DNA of 64,000 nucleotides from DASXRA01 sp963737425 (GCA_963737425.1 CAVTSX010000005.1:248001-312000), one strand, 5' to 3'; counted from the stretch's first letter, positions 42,550 to 52,250 are shown. Numbers and translations: made by a program. Notes: generated by a model not told the origin, from the sequence alone.

Positions 42550-42672
42550 GTAGCTGGCAGGACGACGTCAATAACACTCAGACCCTTGTGCGGGGCGTGT
42601 GACCTAGCCAATATTCACGCTTGGGTACACGGCCGCCCGAGCCGTGACGATCCGACGAATCTGGGGGAGCCG

Positions 42673-45600
42673 ATGAAGTCTGGGCACAAGTCGAGGGTGT
42701 TGCTCACGGCGCTGGTTGCCACTGGGCTTGCTACGGCAGGCCAGGTGGCGGCCGGGGGCGGTGCGGGAGCCGCGCCGCCGAGCACGGCCGGCACCACCCG
42801 AGCGGTGATCGTGGTGCTTCGTGATCAACTTCCGTCCGTACCTGCGACGCGCGAGCATCTGAGTGCCCGCAAGTCCAAGGCCACGAGCGCTCAGCAGGCC
42901 GTGCTGAGCCGGCTGCCCGGTTCGCGACCATCGCATCTGAAGCAGTTCTCGGTAGGTAATGCGTTCTCGGCGACCGTCACGCAGGCGCAGGCCGACGCGC
43001 TTGCGGCCGACCCATCCGTCGCGGCTGTCGTGCCTGATGCTCAGATCGCGGTGACCCCGCAGGCAACCCCGGCGGCCGCAGCCGGCGGCACGGCGAAGAG
43101 CAGCGCGCCAGCAGCACCGAGCGCCGACGGACCCTTCGCGATCTGCCCGTCTGACCCGAGCAAGCCGCTTCTCGAGCCCGAGGCGCTGACGTCCATTCAC
43201 GCCGCCAGCACCGACGGCAGCCCCAGCGCGCAGGATCTCGCTAGCGGCGCCGGAGTCAAGGTGGCCTACATCGCCGACGGCATCGACCCCGACAACCCGG
43301 ACTTCATCCGCCCCAATGGCGATCACGTGATCGTCGACTACCAGGACTTCTCCGGTGACGGGCCGAACGCCCCGTCCGGAGGGGCCGAGGCATTCGGCGA
43401 CGCATCGTCGATCGCGGCGCAGGGCACGGTCACCCATGACCTTTCGCAGTTCGTCAACCAGGCGCACCCGTTGCCGCCGGGCTGCAACATCCGCGTCGTC
43501 GGCGTGGCACCCGGCGCGAGCATCGTGGCCCTCAAGGCGGGCGGCGAGTTCCTGGCCAACTCCTCGATCCTGCAGTCCATCGACTACGCGGTGAACGTCG
43601 CGCACGTCGACGTGATCAACGAGTCGTTCGGCCTGAACCAGTACCCGGACAGCAGCTCGCGCAACACGATCCAGCTGTTCAACGACGCGGCCGTCGCCGC
43701 CGGAGTCACGATCACGACGTCCACCGGCGACGCCGGAATCACCAGCACCATCGGCAGCCCGGCCACCGACCCGAAGGTGATCTCGGCGGCGGCAACCACC
43801 GACAACCGGCTCTACGCGCAGACGACCTACGCCGCGTTCCCGTTCTCCAACGGCAAGTGGATCAGCGACAACATCTCGGCGCTGTCGTCGTCCGGCCTTA
43901 CCCAGGGTGGCCGCACCGTCGACGTGACCGCGCCCGGCGAGGGCAACTGGTCGGTGTGCGAGCCAGGCTTCCTCAACTGCTTCAACTTCCGGTCACCGCC
44001 GCAGCCGACCGACCTGCAGTCCTTCGGCGGCACGAGCGAGTCCGCGCCGCTCACTGCTGGTGTGGCCGCGTTGGTCATCCAGGCGTACCGCGGAACGCAC
44101 GGCGGCGCCTCGCCGTCGCCGGCCCTGGTGAAGAAGCTGATCACCAGTACCACGACCGACCTCGGCCTGCCCGCGGACGAGCAGGGCTCCGGCCTACTCA
44201 ATGCGCGGGCCGCCGTGGAAGCAGCGCTCACCTATCCCGGTAGCAGCAGTGCCCCGGCCGGCGTCAAGTCGAACATCGCCCTGTCGACCGACCAACTGAC
44301 CCTCGAAGGCGCTCCGGGCAGCAGCCAGTCCGCCACGGTGAAGGTCACCAACGTCGGCACGAAGCCGCTGACCGTGTCGGCGTCGACGCGTGACTTCGCG
44401 CCGCTCTCGTCGGCCACCCAGTCGACGACGTTCGACTCGACGACGCTGCCGACGTTCACGTACTACAACGGCGCGCAGTGGGCGTTCAAGGAGGTCAGGT
44501 TCAGCGTGCCTTCGGGCGCCCAGCGGTTGCTGACCCGGATGGCTTGGAACGGTCAGACCAACGCCGCCGGCGTCACACCTGTCGTCCGGCTCAGCCTGCT
44601 CGCGCCTGACGGCACGTTCGTGGCCAACAGCCGTCCACAGGGCGGGCCGGCGTCAGCCAACTACGCCAATGTCGATGTGCGGAATCCGGCCGCAGGCACC
44701 TGGACCGCCGTCCTCTACTCCGCGGCCGGGCCTACCGGATACACCGGCCCGATCCGGCTCGGCATCGACACCCAGCGCACGGTGCCGTTCGGCCAGGTCA
44801 GCCCGGCGGTATTCGGCCTCGCGGTCGGCCAGACCAAGTCCGTGCACGTCACGTTCACGACGCCATCGAGCGGCGGCGACGCCGACTACTCGATTCAGTT
44901 CGGCAGTTCGGACGGGCACCAGACCACGGTGTCGGCGATCCTGCGCAGCCTGGTTCCGACCCGCTCGGGTACCGGCCACTTCAGCGGGACGATCACGGGC
45001 GGCAACGCACGCGGTGTCTCACCGGCGCAGACGTTCACCTACGCCTTCGACGTCCCCAAGGGCAAGGACGACCTTGACGTGTCGCTCGTGCTGAGCAAGG
45101 ACGCCGGAGACCTCGTCGCCGGTGTGCTGATCGATCCGAACGGCGAACTGTCCGATGTCACAAGCAATTCCGCGCTGGATCCGTCGTTCAACCAGGTCCA
45201 GGGCAAGGGATTGCAGCTGTTCAGCGCGAATCCCCTGGCAGGGCGCTGGCAGTTCGTAGTCGTCGTGCAGAACCCGGTCACCGGCAACGATCTTTCGCAG
45301 ACGTTCGACGGAACGGTGACCTTCGACAAGGTTCGGGTCGACGCGCCGTCGCTGCCCAACTCGCCGAGCGTGAAGCTGCCCAAGGGCCAGCCCACGACGG
45401 TCAACGTCCGGGTGCACAACACCGGTGTCGAGCCGCTCGCGGTGGGCGTCGACGCCCGCACGTCCAAGGTGCAGACCCTGCAGGCGGTGCCCATCCAGGG
45501 CAGCGCCACCTTCGATCTGCCGCCGGACCCGGCGCAGGAGCCGATCTACCTGACCCCGCCGAACACGAGCAAGCTCACCGTCGCAGCCAACTCGACCACG

Positions 45601-46101
45601 CCCGCGCAGCTCGAACTGCAGGGATCCGCGGCCGGCTTTGATCTGTTCGGTGACCTTGCGCAGGCGCAGCAGGGCAATTCGCTCTCCGTGGCATCCGTGA
45701 GCGAGAACAAGGGCTACATCAGCAAGGGCATCTGGTTCACGAACATGCAGCAGATCGGGCCGTTCACCGACGCAGGTGCTCCCGCCGGCTCGTCGACGCT
45801 CAGCGCTTCGATGAAGACGCTCGGCTTCGACTCGGCGGTGACCTCGTCGACGGATGACCCGTTCCTCGGCTCGATCGACCCGACCGCCGGGCTCGGTTCG
45901 CCGGCGATCATCGCGCCAGGAGCCACGGCCACAATTCAGGTCGTCGTCACGCCAACCGGCAACAAGGGCAGCAAGGTCGACGGCCTGCTCAATATCGTCA
46001 CGCTGCCCCTGCTTTCGACGACCACGGCGAACGGTGGACTGCCGCAGGTCACGACCGGCAGCGTGATCGCCGCGCTGCCTTACCGCTACACCGTCGGCTA
46101 A
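42673..46101 (+). CDS. Large secreted S8 (subtilisin)-family protein with C-terminal beta domains
   Basis: This 1142-residue exported protein has a signal peptide (residues 8-36), an inhibitor-I9-like propeptide (VIVVLRDQLP to VVPDAQIAV) and an S8 catalytic domain (about 190-520). D202 in VAYIADGID and S455 in FGGTSESAPLTAGVAALV are in the expected motifs. The segment where the HGTHVAG His motif is expected reads SIAAQGTVTHDLS, with Q250 at the His position and H255 nearby. The remaining 600 residues form several Ig-like/pre-peptidase C-like beta domains. It may be a modified or non-peptidase S8 relative. GGGGGAG lies 4 bases before ATG 42673. Confidence 0.85.
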   Translation: MKSGHKSRVLLTALVATGLATAGQVAAGGGAGAAPPSTAGTTRAVIVVLRDQLPSVPATREHLSARKSKATSAQQAVLSRLPGSRPSHLKQFSVGNAFSATVTQAQADALAADPSVAAVVPDAQIAVTPQATPAAAAGGTAKSSAPAAPSADGPFAICPSDPSKPLLEPEALTSIHAASTDGSPSAQDLASGAGVKVAYIADGIDPDNPDFIRPNGDHVIVDYQDFSGDGPNAPSGGAEAFGDASSIAAQGTVTHDLSQFVNQAHPLPPGCNIRVVGVAPGASIVALKAGGEFLANSSILQSIDYAVNVAHVDVINESFGLNQYPDSSSRNTIQLFNDAAVAAGVTITTSTGDAGITSTIGSPATDPKVISAAATTDNRLYAQTTYAAFPFSNGKWISDNISALSSSGLTQGGRTVDVTAPGEGNWSVCEPGFLNCFNFRSPPQPTDLQSFGGTSESAPLTAGVAALVIQAYRGTHGGASPSPALVKKLITSTTTDLGLPADEQGSGLLNARAAVEAALTYPGSSSAPAGVKSNIALSTDQLTLEGAPGSSQSATVKVTNVGTKPLTVSASTRDFAPLSSATQSTTFDSTTLPTFTYYNGAQWAFKEVRFSVPSGAQRLLTRMAWNGQTNAAGVTPVVRLSLLAPDGTFVANSRPQGGPASANYANVDVRNPAAGTWTAVLYSAAGPTGYTGPIRLGIDTQRTVPFGQVSPAVFGLAVGQTKSVHVTFTTPSSGGDADYSIQFGSSDGHQTTVSAILRSLVPTRSGTGHFSGTITGGNARGVSPAQTFTYAFDVPKGKDDLDVSLVLSKDAGDLVAGVLIDPNGELSDVTSNSALDPSFNQVQGKGLQLFSANPLAGRWQFVVVVQNPVTGNDLSQTFDGTVTFDKVRVDAPSLPNSPSVKLPKGQPTTVNVRVHNTGVEPLAVGVDARTSKVQTLQAVPIQGSATFDLPPDPAQEPIYLTPPNTSKLTVAANSTTPAQLELQGSAAGFDLFGDLAQAQQGNSLSVASVSENKGYISKGIWFTNMQQIGPFTDAGAPAGSSTLSASMKTLGFDSAVTSSTDDPFLGSIDPTAGLGSPAIIAPGATATIQVVVTPTGNKGSKVDGLLNIVTLPLLSTTTANGGLPQVTTGSVIAALPYRYTVG

Positions 46102-46107
46102 CCGACC

Positions 46108-46142
46108 GTGGGCGCCGGGGCTGTCCTGGCTCCGGCGCCCAC
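46108..46142 (+). terminator. Hairpin after the S8 gene
   Basis: GTGGGCGCCGG (46108-46118) and CCGGCGCCCAC (46132-46142) are exact complements around 13 bases, 6 bases past the stop. No T-run follows; this is a good rho-independent-like stop for actinomycetes. Confidence 0.75.
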
Positions 46143-46200
46143 CAAATCTCCTTGGCGTAGGCGAAATCCACTTGCGGGGCACGCGTAGCGTCGAATAACC

Positions 46201-48252
46201 GTGAGCGACAATCCGGTGTCCGTTGTCCAAGAGTCGAAAATCGCCGGGTTACCGGCCGCCAACGGCGGCGAAGAGGTACTCGCGGCCGAACGTTCCCACC
46301 TTGATCTCGCCCGTCGCTGCCTTGACGTGATGCGCGCTTCCGCGCAGGGCATCGCCGACTACGGTGTCGACGCACTTGCCAGTGAGAGCCTCGGTCGGCT
46401 GCGCGCCCAGCGACTCAAGGCGTTGGCCGCCGACCCGGACGCCCCACCCTTCTTCGGCCGCACCGATCGCGACGCCGAGCTGGCTGCGCAGGACGCGCCG
46501 CACACCGAGACGTTCCATATCGGCCGCCGCCACGTTCGCGATGCCGACGGAGACCCGGTCGTCATCGACTGGCGAGCGCCGATCTCGCAGGCGTTCTACC
46601 GCGCCACCCCGGCCGACCGGATGGGCGTGCAACTGCGCCGCCGCTTCGGATTCCACGACGGCGTGCTCAGCTCGTTCGAGGACGAACACCTCGACCGCGG
46701 CGAGGCGCTGGGCCTCGAGTCCCACCTGCTGCGCGTGGAGATCGAGCGGCCGCGCGTCGGGCCGATGCGCGACATCGTCGCGACCATCCAGCCCGACCAG
46801 GACGAGCTCGTGCGCGCCGACCTCGACACCTCCCTATGCATCCAGGGCGCGCCGGGTACCGGAAAGACGGCCGTCGGCCTGCACCGCGCGGCCTATCTGC
46901 TCTACACCTACCCGGCTCGGCTGCGCCGGTCGGGCGTCCTCGTCGTCGGCCCCAACCGGGCCTTCCTGCACTACATCGCGCAGGTGCTGCCGGCGCTGGG
47001 CGAGGGAGGCATCGAGCAGGCCACCGTCGACGAGCTTGTCGGCCACGTGCCGATCAAGGGTGTCGAGCCGGTAGCAACCGCGGTGCTCAAAGGCGATGCG
47101 CGCATGGCCGACGTACTGCGTCGCGCGGTGTTCTCGCACGTCGCTCGCCCGACCGACGATGTCGTCGCAATCATCGGCACGAAGCGTTACCGAATTCCCG
47201 AGCACCGATTGCGCCGCTATGTCGACGATGCCCGACGCGCTGACGTGCGCTGGGCGCTGGTGCGCGATCGGCTACGCCAGCAGGTTGCCGAAGACGTGCG
47301 GCGCCAGCGTGAGGACGCAGGCGGCGCGCCCTCCGACGCCGAGACGACCCGCATTGCCCGATCATCGGCAGTGCGCGAGTTCGTCGACACCGTATGGCCG
47401 GCGCTCGACGCGCGGAAATTGCTCGCCCGGCTCTACTCCGACGTCGAGTTCCTGGCGCGCTGCTCACGGACGACGCTGACCGACGACGAGCGCGCCCTGC
47501 TGCATCGCCCGGCGAAATCACCGCGCTGGACGCCGGCCGATGCCGTGCTCCTGGACGAACTGACCTCGATGCTCGACGGCGTTCCCTCCTACGTCCATGT
47601 CGTCGTGGACGAGGCACAGGATCTCTCGCCCATGCAATGCCGCGCCGTCGCCCGGCGGTGCCCGCTCGGGTCGGTCACGGTGCTCGGCGATCTTGCGCAG
47701 GCCACCACTCCTTGGGCTCCGGGCTCGTGGCCGGTGACGCTTGCCCACCTTGGCCACGACGGCGCGTCGATCCGGCCGCTGACGGCGGGCTATCGCGTGC
47801 CGGGCGAGGTGCTCGAGATCGCCAACCGGCTGCTGCCGCACGTCGCTGCCGACGTGCCGCCCGCGACCTCCGTACGCCAAGGTACGGACGCCCTGCGATA
47901 CGCGTCATCGGCGCACCTCATCGACACGGTCCGGGCGTATCTCGACGTCGAGGGATCGATCGGCGTGATCGTGCCGGACGAGCAGGCCGCCGGCATCCTG
48001 CGGACCCTGACCGGTGCCGGTATCGCGGCCGAGCGACTCGACGACGAGGACGATCCGCGGGTGGCAATCGTTGATGCCAGTTCGGCGAAGGGCCTCGAGT
48101 TCGACTCGGTCGTGCTTGTCGAGCCCGCGCAGATCGTCGCGGCCGAGGCAACCCGACCGGCCGGGCTTCGGCGGCTCTACGTCACCCTGACCCGCGCGGT
48201 ATCCCGGTTGACGATCGTCCACGACGAGCCACTGCCGGCCGAACTCGGCTAG
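46201..48252 (+). CDS. helD: HelD-type UvrD-like ATPase that recycles RNA polymerase (class II)
   Basis: This 683-residue protein has the superfamily-I fold of HelD. An N-terminal coiled segment is followed by VVIDWRAPISQAFYRATPADRMGVQLRRRF, the typical HelD linker. Motif I is GAPGTGKTAVG at 216-226, motif II VVVDEAQDLSPMQ, and late motifs are DASSAKGLEFDSVVLV and YVTLTRA. HelD displaces RNA polymerase from DNA, and some actinomycete class II HelD/HelR proteins confer rifamycin tolerance. GTG 46201 has no Shine-Dalgarno and follows a TAGCGT-like -10 box, so the mRNA may be leaderless. Confidence 0.9.
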   Translation: MSDNPVSVVQESKIAGLPAANGGEEVLAAERSHLDLARRCLDVMRASAQGIADYGVDALASESLGRLRAQRLKALAADPDAPPFFGRTDRDAELAAQDAPHTETFHIGRRHVRDADGDPVVIDWRAPISQAFYRATPADRMGVQLRRRFGFHDGVLSSFEDEHLDRGEALGLESHLLRVEIERPRVGPMRDIVATIQPDQDELVRADLDTSLCIQGAPGTGKTAVGLHRAAYLLYTYPARLRRSGVLVVGPNRAFLHYIAQVLPALGEGGIEQATVDELVGHVPIKGVEPVATAVLKGDARMADVLRRAVFSHVARPTDDVVAIIGTKRYRIPEHRLRRYVDDARRADVRWALVRDRLRQQVAEDVRRQREDAGGAPSDAETTRIARSSAVREFVDTVWPALDARKLLARLYSDVEFLARCSRTTLTDDERALLHRPAKSPRWTPADAVLLDELTSMLDGVPSYVHVVVDEAQDLSPMQCRAVARRCPLGSVTVLGDLAQATTPWAPGSWPVTLAHLGHDGASIRPLTAGYRVPGEVLEIANRLLPHVAADVPPATSVRQGTDALRYASSAHLIDTVRAYLDVEGSIGVIVPDEQAAGILRTLTGAGIAAERLDDEDDPRVAIVDASSAKGLEFDSVVLVEPAQIVAAEATRPAGLRRLYVTLTRAVSRLTIVHDEPLPAELG

Positions 48253-48686
48253 ACAGGCGAGGCGTGACCGCTCGGTGGTGAGTGGTTGCGAGCCCGGGGC
48301 CTCGCTCACGCAAGTTCAGCCATCGTGCTGGGAGTCCGCGCTGGCGGCACACGATCGATCATCTCTGTCGAAACCGTGAGCAATGGCTGATCCAGCCGAG
48401 ATGATCAAGACCCCGTGGGCAGAGAGCGCCGCACTAGTACCAGGTCGCAACATACGGCTGTAGTAGTAGCACCCGGTACTTTCCGGACCTAACACGCGTA
48501 CAACTTCGCGGCGCTGTGCGAGCATTGCGGGCCTGACGGCGGCCGGACCGCAAGCGCAGATATGGTAGGAACCCCTGGGAAATCCTGCGGTCCGCCATCC
48601 CTGTACCAACGGATAATCCAGAACATCGCCAGGCGGCACGGGCGCGGTGACCCCGCACTCAGTGCTCGGATGCGAGGAGCGTGCGC
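48253..48686. other. 434-bp spacer before the bkd operon
   Basis: No credible gene is seen; a minus-strand frame over 48316-48639 is low-quality. GATCATCTC (48357-48365) and GAGATGATC (48398-48406) form a 9-bp inverted repeat around 32 bases. The region probably holds the bkd promoter and leader. Confidence 0.5.
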
Positions 48687-49862
48687 ATGCCAGCAGTACC
48701 TGCCCTACCGGACTTCGAGGCCAAGGATGGCGCCGCAGCGCTGCACGCCGTCCCGCCCGAACCTGACATGGTTCAGCTTCTGACGCCTGAGGGCGTCCGT
48801 GTCGAGCACCCGGACTACCCGCTTGACATCTCCGACGACGAGATCAGGTCGCTGTATCGCGACCTCGTCCTGGTCCGTCGCATCGACACCGAGGCCATCG
48901 CGTTGCAACGACAGGGCGAACTCGGCCTGTGGGCGTCGCTGCTCGGCCAGGAAGGCGCGCAGGTCGGCGCCGGACGGGCCCTTCGCCAGCACGACATGTC
49001 GTTTCCGACCTACCGCGAGCACGGCGTTGCCTGGTGCCGCAACGTCGACCCCCTCGTGCTACTCGGGCTGTTCCGGGGCACCAACCTGGGCGGCTGGAAC
49101 CCGCACGACAACAACTTCAACCTCTACACGATCGTCATCGGGGCGCAGACCCTGCACGCGGCCGGCTACGCGATGGGCGTGGTGCGTGACGGCGCGGTCG
49201 GCACCGGCGATCCCGAGCGCGACACAGCCGTACTCGCGTTCTTCGGCGACGGCGCCTCCAGCCAGGGCGACGTCAACGAGTCGTTCGTCTGGTCGGCGGC
49301 CGAGAACCTCCCGATCGTCTACTTCTGCCAGAACAACCAGTGGGCAATCTCCGCACCGGTGACCACGCAGACTCGCGTGCCCCTTTACCAGCGGGCGAGC
49401 GGCTTCGGCTTCCCCGGCGTGCGCATCGACGGCAACGACGTGCTGGCGAGCCTGGCCGTCACCCGCAAGGCGCTCAACGATGCGCGGAACGGCCAGGGGC
49501 CAACCCTGATCGAGGCGTTCACCTACCGGATGAACCCGCACACGACCTCCGACGACGCCACCCGCTACCGGCTGGCGGCGGAGACCGAGACGTGGAAGCT
49601 CAAGGATCCGATCGAGCGCGTACGCGCCTACCTGACCCGGCACGCCCAGGCCGACCCCGAGTTCTTCGAATCCATCGCCCGCGAGTCGGAGGCGCTGGCC
49701 GAGCACGTGCGCGAAGGCTGCCGGGCGCTCCCCGAGCCCGATCCGATGATGGCGTTCGAGTACGTCTACGACGAGATGACCGACGAGTTGCGCGAGCAGC
49801 GTGACGGATACGCCGCCTACCTGGACACCTTCGAGGTCGCGACGGCCGGGGGCAAAGCATGA
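48687..49862 (+). CDS. bkdA: Branched-chain 2-oxoacid dehydrogenase E1 alpha subunit
   Basis: This 391-residue thiamine-diphosphate enzyme subunit has LYRDLVLVRRIDTEAIALQRQGELGLWASLLGQEGAQVG, the TPP motif GDGASSQGDVNES through NNQWAIS, and TYRMNPHTTSDDATRYR (phosphorylation-loop region). It decarboxylates branched 2-oxoacids with the beta subunit. GAGGAG is 7 bases before ATG 48687. Its stop overlaps bkdB by 4 bases. M. tuberculosis BkdA is the nearest known type. Confidence 0.93.
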   Translation: MPAVPALPDFEAKDGAAALHAVPPEPDMVQLLTPEGVRVEHPDYPLDISDDEIRSLYRDLVLVRRIDTEAIALQRQGELGLWASLLGQEGAQVGAGRALRQHDMSFPTYREHGVAWCRNVDPLVLLGLFRGTNLGGWNPHDNNFNLYTIVIGAQTLHAAGYAMGVVRDGAVGTGDPERDTAVLAFFGDGASSQGDVNESFVWSAAENLPIVYFCQNNQWAISAPVTTQTRVPLYQRASGFGFPGVRIDGNDVLASLAVTRKALNDARNGQGPTLIEAFTYRMNPHTTSDDATRYRLAAETETWKLKDPIERVRAYLTRHAQADPEFFESIARESEALAEHVREGCRALPEPDPMMAFEYVYDEMTDELREQRDGYAAYLDTFEVATAGGKA

Positions 49863-50827
49863 GTCCGATCACGCTCGCGAAGGCGCTCAACGAGGGCTTA
49901 CGCAAGAGCCTCGAGGACGACCCGAAGGCCATCATCATGGGCGAGGACGTCGGCAAGCTCGGCGGCGTCTTCCGCATCACCGACGGCCTGCAGAAGGACT
50001 TCGGCGAATCGCGGGTGTTCGACACCCCGTTGGCCGAATCCGGGATCATCGGCACCGCGGTGGGCCTGGCCATCCGGGGCTACCGGCCGATCTGCGAGAT
50101 CCAGTTCGACGGCTTCGTCTACCCCGGCTTCGACCAGATCGTCAGCCAGGTCGCGAAGATCCACAACCGCTCGAACGGCACGCTGCGGATGCCGATCACA
50201 ATCCGCATCCCGTTCGGCGGAGGCATCGGCGCCGTCGAGCATCACTCCGAGTCGCCCGAGGTCTACTTCGCACACACGGCCGGCCTGAAGGTCGTCTCCT
50301 GCGCCAACCCGTCCGATGCGTACTGGATGATCCAGCAGGCGGTGCGCTCCGACGATCCGGTCATCTTCTTCGAGCCCAAGCGCCGGTACTGGACGAAGGG
50401 CGAGATCGACGAGAACCCGTACCCGCTGCACAAGGCCCGGATCGTTCGGCCGGGCCGCGACGCGACCCTCGTCGCCTACGGCCCGATGGTCGCCACTGCG
50501 TTGGAAGCCGCGTCAGCCGCGGCCGATGAGGGCCGCGAGCTCGAGGTCATCGACCTGCGCTCGATCTCGCCGCTCGACACGGCGACGGTCGTCGAGTCGG
50601 TCGAGCGGACGGGCCGCCTTGCCGTCGTCCATGAGGCCGCGATCAGTCACGGGGTCGGCGCCGAGATCGCGGCCCGGGTACAGGAGCGGGCCTTCTACTC
50701 GCTCGAAGCGCCGGTATTGCGGGTGGGCGGGTTCGACACCCCGTACCCGGCGAGCCGCCTGGAAGAGGAGTGGTTGCCGAACGTCGACCGCATCCTCGAC
50801 GCCGTCGACCGGATGTTGGAGTACTGA
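49859..50827 (+). CDS. bkdB: Branched-chain 2-oxoacid dehydrogenase E1 beta subunit
   Basis: This 322-residue subunit has VMGEDVG-like MGEDVGKLGGVFRIT, DTPLAESGIIGTAVGLAIRGYRPICEIQFDGFVYP, PFGGGIGAVEHHSESPE and the C-terminal VGGFDTPYPASRLEEEWLPN. It pairs with BkdA to form the E1 tetramer. The start overlaps the bkdA stop (ATGA) and its end is 3 bases before bkdC. Confidence 0.95.
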   Translation: MSPITLAKALNEGLRKSLEDDPKAIIMGEDVGKLGGVFRITDGLQKDFGESRVFDTPLAESGIIGTAVGLAIRGYRPICEIQFDGFVYPGFDQIVSQVAKIHNRSNGTLRMPITIRIPFGGGIGAVEHHSESPEVYFAHTAGLKVVSCANPSDAYWMIQQAVRSDDPVIFFEPKRRYWTKGEIDENPYPLHKARIVRPGRDATLVAYGPMVATALEAASAAADEGRELEVIDLRSISPLDTATVVESVERTGRLAVVHEAAISHGVGAEIAARVQERAFYSLEAPVLRVGGFDTPYPASRLEEEWLPNVDRILDAVDRMLEY

Positions 50828-50830
50828 AGC

Positions 50831-52240
50831 GTGAGCGATCTCAAACAGTTCAAGATGCCCGACGTCGGTGAGGGCCTGACCGAGGCTGACATCCTCAGCT
50901 GGTCGGTCAAGCCGGGCGACACGATCGTGGTCAACCAGATCATCGTCGAGGTCGAGACGGCAAAGGCGGCCGTCGAGCTGCCTTCGCCGTACGCCGGGGT
51001 CGTCACCGAGCTGCATGCCGCTCCGGGCGACACGGTCGACGTCGGTGCGCCGATCATCACGGTCGACGTTGGCGGCGACGCCGCGCCGGCGGCCACGGCT
51101 GCGCCCGCCGAGTCGGGCAGCGCGAGCGAGGATTCCAGCGCTCCCAGCTACTACCGGCAGGTCGCTGCGGCGGCGAATGAAGCAGCCGAGGAGCCGGGTG
51201 GCCGGCAGCCAGTACTGGTCGGCTACGGGCCGCGTGCGGGAGCCGCCAAGCGCCGACCTCGCAAGGTGCCCACGCCGCCTGACACACCTTCGGCCAACCC
51301 CGCCTTCAATATCGCTCCGACGCCCCCGGCGACGGACGCTCCCGAGACCCGCCATCGGGTGCTCGCGAAGCCGCCGGTCCGCAAGCTGGCCAAGACGCTC
51401 GGTGTCGACCTCAGCACGGTCGAGGCGACCGGCCCGAACGGCACGGTATCCCGCGAGGACGTGCAGGCTGCCGCGCCGCAGGTGGGCACTTCGGCCGCAG
51501 GTGGGCAGTTGCAAGTGCCCACCCCGGGCGAAACTGCCCACCTGCAGGGCGAAACCCGCATCCCGATCAAGGGCGTGCGCAAGCACACCGCCGCGGCGAT
51601 GGTCGCGTCGGCGTTCAGCGCGCCGCACGTCACCGAGTTCATCACCGTCGACGTCACGCCGATGATGGAACTGCGCGAGCGCGTCGCCGCCCGTCCAGAC
51701 TTCCGCGGCGTCAAGGTCTCGCCGCTCGTGTTCGTCGCGAAGGCCCTCATGCTGGCCGCGAAGCGCACCCCGCAGATCAATGCCTTCTGGGACGAGCCGG
51801 CCGGCGAGATCGTCCTCAAGCATTACGTGAACCTGGGCATTGCCGCGGCAACTGACCGTGGGCTGATCGTCCCGAACATCAAGAACGCCGACCAGCTCAG
51901 CCTGGTCGAGCTTGCCCGCGCGATCGGCGAGCTCACCGAGACGGCGCGGGCCGGCAAGACGTCGCCCGCCGACATGGCGGGCGGCACGATCACCATCACG
52001 AATGTCGGGGTGTTCGGCGTCGATACAGGCACGCCGATCCTCAACCCGGGCGAGGCCGGCATCGTGGCGTTCGGTGCGGTACGCAAGATGCCCTGGGTGG
52101 TCGACGACGACATCGTGCCGAGGTGGGTCACCCAGCTTGCGGTCTCGTTCGACCATCGCTTGGTCGACGGCCAGCAGGGCTCGCAGTTCCTCGCCGACAT
52201 GGCCGGGGTGCTGGCCGACCCGGGTATGGGGCTGCTGTAG
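50831..52240 (+). CDS. bkdC: Branched-chain 2-oxoacid dehydrogenase E2 (dihydrolipoamide acyltransferase)
   Basis: This 469-residue protein has one lipoyl domain (1-80, lipoyl Lys in VETAKAAVEL), a Pro/Ala linker, a peripheral subunit-binding domain (about 175-213, VLAKPPVRKLAKTLGVDLSTV), then a linker and the catalytic domain (about 243-469) with the active-site SFDHRLVDGQQG. The second linker, residues about 217-238, is encoded by a 62-nt palindromic element also present at 16645-16706. GTG 50831 is the start. It transfers acyl groups to CoA; the E3 gene is not in the window. Confidence 0.95.
   Translation: MSDLKQFKMPDVGEGLTEADILSWSVKPGDTIVVNQIIVEVETAKAAVELPSPYAGVVTELHAAPGDTVDVGAPIITVDVGGDAAPAATAAPAESGSASEDSSAPSYYRQVAAAANEAAEEPGGRQPVLVGYGPRAGAAKRRPRKVPTPPDTPSANPAFNIAPTPPATDAPETRHRVLAKPPVRKLAKTLGVDLSTVEATGPNGTVSREDVQAAAPQVGTSAAGGQLQVPTPGETAHLQGETRIPIKGVRKHTAAAMVASAFSAPHVTEFITVDVTPMMELRERVAARPDFRGVKVSPLVFVAKALMLAAKRTPQINAFWDEPAGEIVLKHYVNLGIAAATDRGLIVPNIKNADQLSLVELARAIGELTETARAGKTSPADMAGGTITITNVGVFGVDTGTPILNPGEAGIVAFGAVRKMPWVVDDDIVPRWVTQLAVSFDHRLVDGQQGSQFLADMAGVLADPGMGLL
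51481..51542. repeat. 62-nt compound palindromic element inside bkdC, copy 2
   Basis: The arms share the GGTGGGCA-N-TT, seven bases, GGTGGGCA-N-TTG layout with the copy at 16645-16706. The centre reads GGGCAGTTGCAAGTGCCC. The frame stays open and encodes part of the E2 linker (QVGTSAAGGQLQVPTPGE). Flanking GCA and TGC extend the palindrome to 68 nt. Confidence 0.78.
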
Positions 52241-52250
52241 CCGGCAGGTA

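Noticed and set aside
48316..48639. A 107-codon minus-strand frame before the bkd operon
   Set aside because: No family similarity and no ribosome site; the sequence looks like a promoter spacer.
50513..52156. A 547-codon minus-strand frame opposite bkdB/bkdC
   Set aside because: It is antisense to conserved E1 and E2 subunits and contains the palindromic element on the other strand only as a shadow.
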